Origin: Desulfoscipio geothermicus DSM 3669 | GTDB lineage: Bacteria > Bacillota > Desulfotomaculia > Desulfotomaculales > Desulfallaceae | Direction: 5' to 3' | NCBI RefSeq assembly: GCF_900115975.1 | Contig: NZ_FOYM01000005.1 | Location: forward strand, 62,001-126,000 | Length of the DNA: 64,000 bases | Shown: piece by piece, positions 59,830-64,000 of the stretch | Numbering within the stretch: the stretch's first letter is position 1 | Layout: each line of letters opens with the position of its first letter | The notes under the pieces: generated by a model | Told to the model about the DNA's origin: nothing | Database searches by the model: none | What the model saw: only the letters and a program-made list of their open reading frames with translations | Made by a program: the position numbers and the translations under genes

Positions 59830-60459
59830 TTGGATAAAGTACGTACCGGAATTAATGGCTTTGATGAACTTGTATATGGCGGGATTGTACGAGGCAATTC
59901 GGTTTTAATAGAAGGGGTTCCCGGTGCGGGTAAAACCACTTTTGGTATAGAGTTTGTATACCGGGGAATTACGCAATTTAACGAGCCGGGGGTAATTATT
60001 ACTTGTGAGGAATTGCCCGAGTCAATATATCGTGATGCTCTGAACTTTGGTTGGAATCTGCAGAGCTTGGAAAAGGCTGATAAGCTGCGTATTTTGTGTA
60101 CATCTCCGGAAGTATTAGCTAACGCGGAAATAAACCTTGTTGAAGAGATCGTTAACGAAGTTGGTGCTAAGCGAATTGTGTTTGACAGCATTAGCCACTT
60201 TAGAAACATCGTGGATAACCCTCTTGCACTGCGTAAGACTGTGTATAGCTTTTGCAGCGGGTTACGCCGTTTGGGACTAACATCCTTTCTGGTTAAAGAG
60301 CGGGAAATCAACCGGACACTATCCAGGCTGGCCGGACTTGAGTATGAGGAAGTTTTAGGTCGACCACTCCAGGATTTTCTAAATGGTTCAAGAACAGGCT
60401 TTAGTAAGCTGTTGCAAACCCTTTCTACAGGCAAGGAATTCCAAGATCTAAAGCCTTAG
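59830..60459 (+). pseudogene. KaiC/RadA-type ATPase domain joined to a PAS fragment (decayed)
   Basis: The first ~160 residues are a KaiC/RecA-superfamily ATPase domain with Walker A IEGVPGAGKTTFG and Walker B RIVFDSISHF. The domain stops after TSFLVKE, short of its usual last strands. It runs directly into EINRTLSRLAGLEYEEVLGRPLQDFLNG, the start of a PAS domain. The frame stops at 60459, and the PAS domain continues in another frame downstream. TTG 59830 has AAGGGGGGGAAAG upstream. A deletion followed by a frameshift is the simplest history. Confidence 0.65.
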
Positions 60460-60479
60460 GCCGTGCTTCCTGTAATTGA

Positions 60480-60971
60480 TTCAATGCCTATTGGGTAAAT
60501 ACATATCAAATTACAGATGAAAGCGGTACCACAATAGGAGCCATGGCAGTCTTTATACCGGTGGGACGGCAGCAAGAATTGGAGAACGCGATTATTAAAG
60601 CAGAAAAGCTGGCTATTTTAGGCCAACTGGCTGCAGTAGCAGTACACGAAATTAGGAACCCGCTTACAACTATCAATGGTTTTTTGCAATTACTACAGAA
60701 GGACTTACAAGGAACGCCCAAGGAAGAGTATTTAAGCATTATGTTATCCGAGCTGAAACACGTCAACAGGCTTATTTCAGAATTTTTACACTTAGCTCGA
60801 CCAGGTTATTCGAAACGTACCCATTGTTCTATTAATAAATTAATAAGAGAAGTATTAATCTTGGTGGAAAGCGAAGCGTCAATCCATAATCTAGAAATTA
60901 TTCTTGAGACATCAACTAATATTCCCCCCATCCTTGCAGATGATGAACAAATTCATAGAACCACTTTTTGA
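60480..60971 (+). pseudogene. PAS-HisKA part of a histidine kinase (frameshifted, no ATPase domain)
   Basis: From 60480 the frame reads NAYWVNTYQITDESGTTIGAMAVFIPVGR, the end of a PAS domain. Then comes a HisKA domain (LAILGQLAAVAVHEIRNPLTTINGFLQLL, phospho-acceptor His in HEIRNP). It stops after ILADDEQIHR, just where the HATPase_c domain should begin. The upstream half of the PAS domain is in the previous gene, one frameshift away. Without the ATP-binding domain it cannot be an active kinase. Confidence 0.72.
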
Positions 60972-61039
60972 AATTGTGTATAATCATGTCAGTATAATAA
61001 CTTTAAAAAAGCACACTATAATATTGGAGGTGAATCACA

Positions 61040-61309
61040 TTGGCAAAAGAATTTCTTAACCCTTTAAAGTTTTCTGTGATTCAGGAACTCCCGGAATTTA
61101 GTGGCGTTGATAACGAGTACGAGTATCAAAACAGGTTAAACAACTTTAAATATGAAGTGGCGCAAGAAGTTGGCATTCCTTTGAAAATAGGTTACAACGG
61201 CGATTTAAAATCTAAAGATGCCGGTGTTATCGGCGGGCATATCGGTGGTAAAATCGGCGGCCATATGGTCAGGGAAATGATCAGGGCTTTCGAGGCATCT
61301 TTAACGTAA
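61040..61309 (+). CDS. alpha/beta-type small acid-soluble spore protein
   Basis: This 89-residue protein ends in the family's two DNA-binding segments: NNFKYEVAQEVGIPL (with the GPR-type cleavage region) and GYNGDLKSKDAGVIGGHIGGKIGGHMVREMIRAFE. These proteins coat and protect spore DNA. It has about 30 extra N-terminal residues compared with the usual 60-70-residue form. TTG 61040 has TTGGAGGTGAATCACA upstream. It is a single gene with its own terminator, presumably expressed in the forespore. Confidence 0.88.
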   Translation: MAKEFLNPLKFSVIQELPEFSGVDNEYEYQNRLNNFKYEVAQEVGIPLKIGYNGDLKSKDAGVIGGHIGGKIGGHMVREMIRAFEASLT

Positions 61310-61336
61310 ATCCTACAAAGAGTATGGTAAAAAATA

Positions 61337-61377
61337 AAGCCGGGCATGGTTTAAAATCCATGTTCGGCTTAAATTTT
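61337..61377 (+). terminator. terminator after the spore protein gene
   Basis: AAGCCGGGCATGG pairs with CCATGTTCGGCTT and runs into AAATTTT. It lies about 30 bases after the stop. Confidence 0.75.
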
Positions 61378-61478
61378 CGCTGTCAATCATTGTTTAATTA
61401 TCCCGGATGCCCTGTCTTTTTGATATATTATGTTTAACTAACAAAAGATAAATCAGTAAATTTAAGTAGGTTGTGGAT

Positions 61479-62909
61479 ATGCAAAGTTTTGGGAAAGATT
61501 TTTTTTCACTGATACCGGAAAATTTGTTCTCTGTTTTTAGTCGAAGTCTTAAAGAAGTGTATGTTGATTTGTTATTTTTAGTTTACCGGGAATACAAGAA
61601 ACGAATTTACACCCTTTCCCGAGAACATGTAATTGAACTGTTTACGGAATACCTGGAAAGTATGGGAGAATTAGCATGGCAAGTTGAGGAAGAGGGCGAT
61701 TGGGAGGATGCGGCAAAAAGTGCCCGCGAGCGGGCCTTTCAACTTTTGCGCAGGCTGTTGGACACAGGATGGCTGAACCTGGAGCCGGAATCCGATTATA
61801 CTTTTAGGATATCAATCCCCGACTATGCCATTGTTATCTTGGAGGCCATGAACAAAATTCGCACGGGCTACCGGGTGGAGTTTAAGGGAAGGATACTCAG
61901 TATTTATCAAAACCTTACCGGCAGTGAATGGTTTTCTTATATTGCCCTGCAGCAAGCTTATGAATCCACCCGGGAATTGATTGACGGCTTGAAAAGTTTA
62001 AATCACAGCATCAAGAATTACACCGAAAAACTCCTGGAGACAGAAGATGTGCGCGCAATACTGAGTCAAATCTTTGATGAGTACCAGACCAAGGTCCTTG
62101 GCGCGCAATACTACAGGCTCAAAACTTCGGAGCATATATCCAAGTACCGCATCGGTATATTAAAGCGCATCAGGGAATGGAATTCCAACCGGGCAGAAAT
62201 CGTTAATCAGGCCGGTATCATGGTGCAGGAAAAAAGAGCACCGGACAGGGTGACCGCCGAGAACATGTTATATGAGTGGGTTGAGTACATAGAATCGTCC
62301 TTCGGTCAGGAAATGGACAGGCTGCTTGGTGAAATTGACCGGCGCAATGCCAGGTATGCCAGGTCAGCGGCGGACCGCCTTCGCTTCAAACTGCACCAGG
62401 GCAGGGGGGCCGGCCAGCATATTTTTACTGTGCTGGCTTACCTGGGGCAATTGGCCAAGGGGTCAGGGGAAAAATCGTTGGCCCCTGAAGAAGTTGCCCG
62501 TTCCATAGCCCTTTTCCCCCAGACTGTCGTGGACAGCCAGAGTCTGAGAAAGCCCCCTGCGGCGCGGCAGGCTCATAATCCCCAACTTCTGCGCGTTTTC
62601 TCCGTACCCGATGAGATACGCAGAGAAAAACTTTTCCAATTTGGTTCGAGGGTGGCCGAAGAGGTAACAGTGGAGCAAATAAATAATTATGTAGACAGCT
62701 TGTTGGATGAACAAGATGTTTGTCCCCTGGAGCGTGTACCTCTTGAGAACCGAAACCAGTGGGTGAAACTTATTTACATTATTCTTTACAGCCAATCCCC
62801 CGGGGCCGGCTACCGCCTGGAAGGGAAAAGAGGCGAAACAGTGGCGATAAAAGGGGGTACGGTTGAGGTGCCTAATTTGGTCATAAAGAGGAAGGAGAAG
62901 AAAAGTTGA
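61479..62909 (+). CDS. jetA: Wadjet defence protein JetA
   Basis: This 476-residue protein matches the DUF5716/JetA layout: an N-terminal winged-helix region (LFSVFSRSLKEVYVDLLFLVYREYKKRIYTLSREHVIELF), a long helical middle and a C-terminal basic tail. JetA is the kleisin-like subunit of the Wadjet condensin-type complex (JetABCD), which recognises and cuts small circular DNA. The identification rests on length, order (A-B-C) and the SMC-like third gene. ATG 61479 has TAGG 8 bases upstream. jetB overlaps the end by 4 bases. Confidence 0.82.
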   Translation: MQSFGKDFFSLIPENLFSVFSRSLKEVYVDLLFLVYREYKKRIYTLSREHVIELFTEYLESMGELAWQVEEEGDWEDAAKSARERAFQLLRRLLDTGWLNLEPESDYTFRISIPDYAIVILEAMNKIRTGYRVEFKGRILSIYQNLTGSEWFSYIALQQAYESTRELIDGLKSLNHSIKNYTEKLLETEDVRAILSQIFDEYQTKVLGAQYYRLKTSEHISKYRIGILKRIREWNSNRAEIVNQAGIMVQEKRAPDRVTAENMLYEWVEYIESSFGQEMDRLLGEIDRRNARYARSAADRLRFKLHQGRGAGQHIFTVLAYLGQLAKGSGEKSLAPEEVARSIALFPQTVVDSQSLRKPPAARQAHNPQLLRVFSVPDEIRREKLFQFGSRVAEEVTVEQINNYVDSLLDEQDVCPLERVPLENRNQWVKLIYIILYSQSPGAGYRLEGKRGETVAIKGGTVEVPNLVIKRKEKKS

Positions 62910-63529
62910 GTTGGTACCGGGAATACGGAGATTTTTCGGACAAGGACAAGGAAACTTTTCGTAAGGCGGCAAACTTACTTTTAAGCCAGAATTATTTGGT
63001 GTACGAGCGGGAAGAAGACCGTCTTTATTACCGGTTTGTTGAGCGTTATCTGGATATCTTTATTGATTACTTTTTCCTTTCGGGCTGGGATTTGCATCAT
63101 GATAAGCGTCTCTTTGTGTTTCAACTCTACAACCGTTATGGAAAAAACAGGTGCCATTTTACTTTGCAGGAAACTATTTTTTTATTTATCCTGAGGCTGC
63201 TTTATGATGAAAAGCAAAAGGATTTGCGACTGACCCGGGAGATATTGATATCGGGTGAGGATATCCAGCAAAAATATATGGCCCTGGAAATAAAAAATCG
63301 TTTGCCAGCCCGGGATGACATGGAAAAGGCATTAAAACTTTTCAGCAACTTTTCTATTTTGGACTTGAAGCGCGGGCAATGGAAGGACCCGGACGCTGTC
63401 TATATCCTATATCCTTCTCTCCTTCTGGTTGTTGATGTGGCCAGCGTGGAAAGATTGGCAACTTGGATCAAGGCAAATAAGGCAAAGGGGGATGAAGACG
63501 ATGTTATTGACCGGGATAAAGCTGATTAA
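62906..63529 (+). CDS. jetB: Wadjet defence protein JetB (DUF4194)
   Basis: This 207-residue protein fits DUF4194, the winged-helix kite-like JetB subunit: FRKAANLLLSQNYLVYEREEDRLYYRFVERYLDIFIDYFFLSGWDLHHDKRLFVFQL and a central FTLQETIFLFILRLLYDE. It bridges JetA and the JetC ATPase. TTG 62906 overlaps the jetA stop (TTGA) and has AAGGAG upstream. jetC begins inside its 3' end, so the operon is translationally coupled. Confidence 0.85.
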   Translation: MSWYREYGDFSDKDKETFRKAANLLLSQNYLVYEREEDRLYYRFVERYLDIFIDYFFLSGWDLHHDKRLFVFQLYNRYGKNRCHFTLQETIFLFILRLLYDEKQKDLRLTREILISGEDIQQKYMALEIKNRLPARDDMEKALKLFSNFSILDLKRGQWKDPDAVYILYPSLLLVVDVASVERLATWIKANKAKGDEDDVIDRDKAD

Positions 63530-64000
63530 CTGGCATTATTTTACAAATGAGACTATCCCGGTTGACGGCAGTGCTCTCATTACCGGGAACAACAAGGCAG
63601 GTAAGTCTACGCTGATCGATGCTCTGCAGGTGGTCATTGTTTCCAATATGAAAAAAGTCCTGTTCAATTCCGCCGCTTTTGATGAAAAGACTGAAAGAAA
63701 CCTTAAAAGTTACCTGCGGGGCAGGACCGGCACGGAAGGCAAGTATACCTATTTGCGGGGGAACGAAGAGGACTTTTCCAGCTACATAGTGCTTGAGATG
63801 ACCCATTCAACGACCAACGAATCCTGCTTGATCGGCGTGGTTTTCGATTACTATTGCGACTCCGGGGAGGAGGAGCACGTATTTTTTATAATCGACGCAT
63901 GTTCGTTGGAGGATGATCTCTTTTTACAAGACGGGTACCCACGTAACAGGGAGCAGTTTCTCCGTCACATCAAATCCAGGGGGTGCAATTTTCGCCAGTA
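63501..64000 (+). CDS. jetC: Wadjet defence protein JetC (SMC-like ATPase), N-terminal part
   Basis: ATG 63501, inside the end of jetB and behind AAAGGGGGATG, opens a frame running off the window. The visible 166 residues have KLINWHYFTNETIPVDG followed by Walker A ITGNNKAGKSTLIDALQVVI, as in SMC/MukB/SbcC-type ATPases. JetC is normally about 1,100 residues with a coiled-coil arm. The nuclease gene jetD should follow beyond the edge. Frame and order support the assignment; completeness cannot be judged here. Confidence 0.88.
   Translation, partial: MLLTGIKLINWHYFTNETIPVDGSALITGNNKAGKSTLIDALQVVIVSNMKKVLFNSAAFDEKTERNLKSYLRGRTGTEGKYTYLRGNEEDFSSYIVLEMTHSTTNESCLIGVVFDYYCDSGEEEHVFFIIDACSLEDDLFLQDGYPRNREQFLRHIKSRGCNFRQ

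Noticed and set aside
1-64000. CRISPR array or cas genes
   Set aside because: No regularly spaced repeats and no Cas-like proteins were seen anywhere in the window.

Overview
The window reads as chromosome of an anaerobic, spore-forming Gram-positive bacterium, most like the sulfate-reducing or syntrophic Peptococcaceae (Desulfotomaculum/Pelotomaculum relatives). This is inferred from gene content only: a small acid-soluble spore protein, a Spo0E-type phosphatase, a four-subunit 2-oxoglutarate:ferredoxin oxidoreductase, an HdrD-like iron-sulfur protein, a short class III hybrid-cluster protein, futalosine-pathway menaquinone genes, an archaeal-type FBP aldolase/phosphatase and a type 2 IPP isomerase. 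Strong Shine-Dalgarno sites and frequent GTG/TTG starts fit this.

Layout. 0-10 kb: metallo-hydrolase, methyltransferase, korDABC (minus strand), Nudix hydrolase, Crp/Fnr regulator, HdrD-like protein, RMD1-family protein, HAD phosphatase. 10-24.4 kb: an acetoin block. An AcoR-like sigma-54 activator is followed by two sigma-54 promoters, a butanediol-dehydrogenase remnant, then acoA-acoB-acoX-acoC and a lipB-lipA fusion. The E2 subunit carries a C-terminal AhpD-like domain and no E3 gene is present. A methyltransferase, a NadR-like ATPase, an old-yellow-enzyme-type reductase and an AcuA-like acetyltransferase follow. 24.4-31 kb: a two-component system with a sigma-54-type response regulator, next to a TauE/SafE exporter operon and a CBS-domain gene that both have sigma-54-like promoters. 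31-39.5 kb: LarA-like protein, IPP isomerase, FBP aldolase/phosphatase with a free-standing pyruvate-kinase C-terminal domain, tRNA-Ala, class A beta-lactamase-like protein, MurI, tRNA-Leu.

39.5-46 kb is a probable genomic island at the 3' end of tRNA-Leu(TAA). An exact 21-bp copy of the tRNA end lies 6.4 kb downstream. Between the copies are an IS66 remnant and an AT-rich operon (DapA-family aldolase, LacI regulator, TRAP-TAXI transporter) whose promoter is followed by three adjoining LacI-type palindromes. No integrase was recognised.

46-61 kb: mqnB-mqnD, a patch of decayed genes (P-type ATPase, resB), two XRE regulators, Spo0E, HflX with an N-terminal JAMM-like region, a YkvI-type transporter, hcp, queD-queE/queC, a BtuF-like protein without signal peptide, a broken KaiC-like/histidine-kinase locus and a spore protein. 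The window ends inside a Wadjet (JetABC...) plasmid-defence operon; jetC is cut by the edge and jetD would lie beyond it.

The most notable items are the tRNA-Leu island, the E2-AhpD and LipB-LipA fusions in one acetoin operon, the sigma-54 promoter set with a palindromic enhancer candidate, the dispersed GGGACAGG palindromes and the Wadjet operon. I did not find a clearly unprecedented system.
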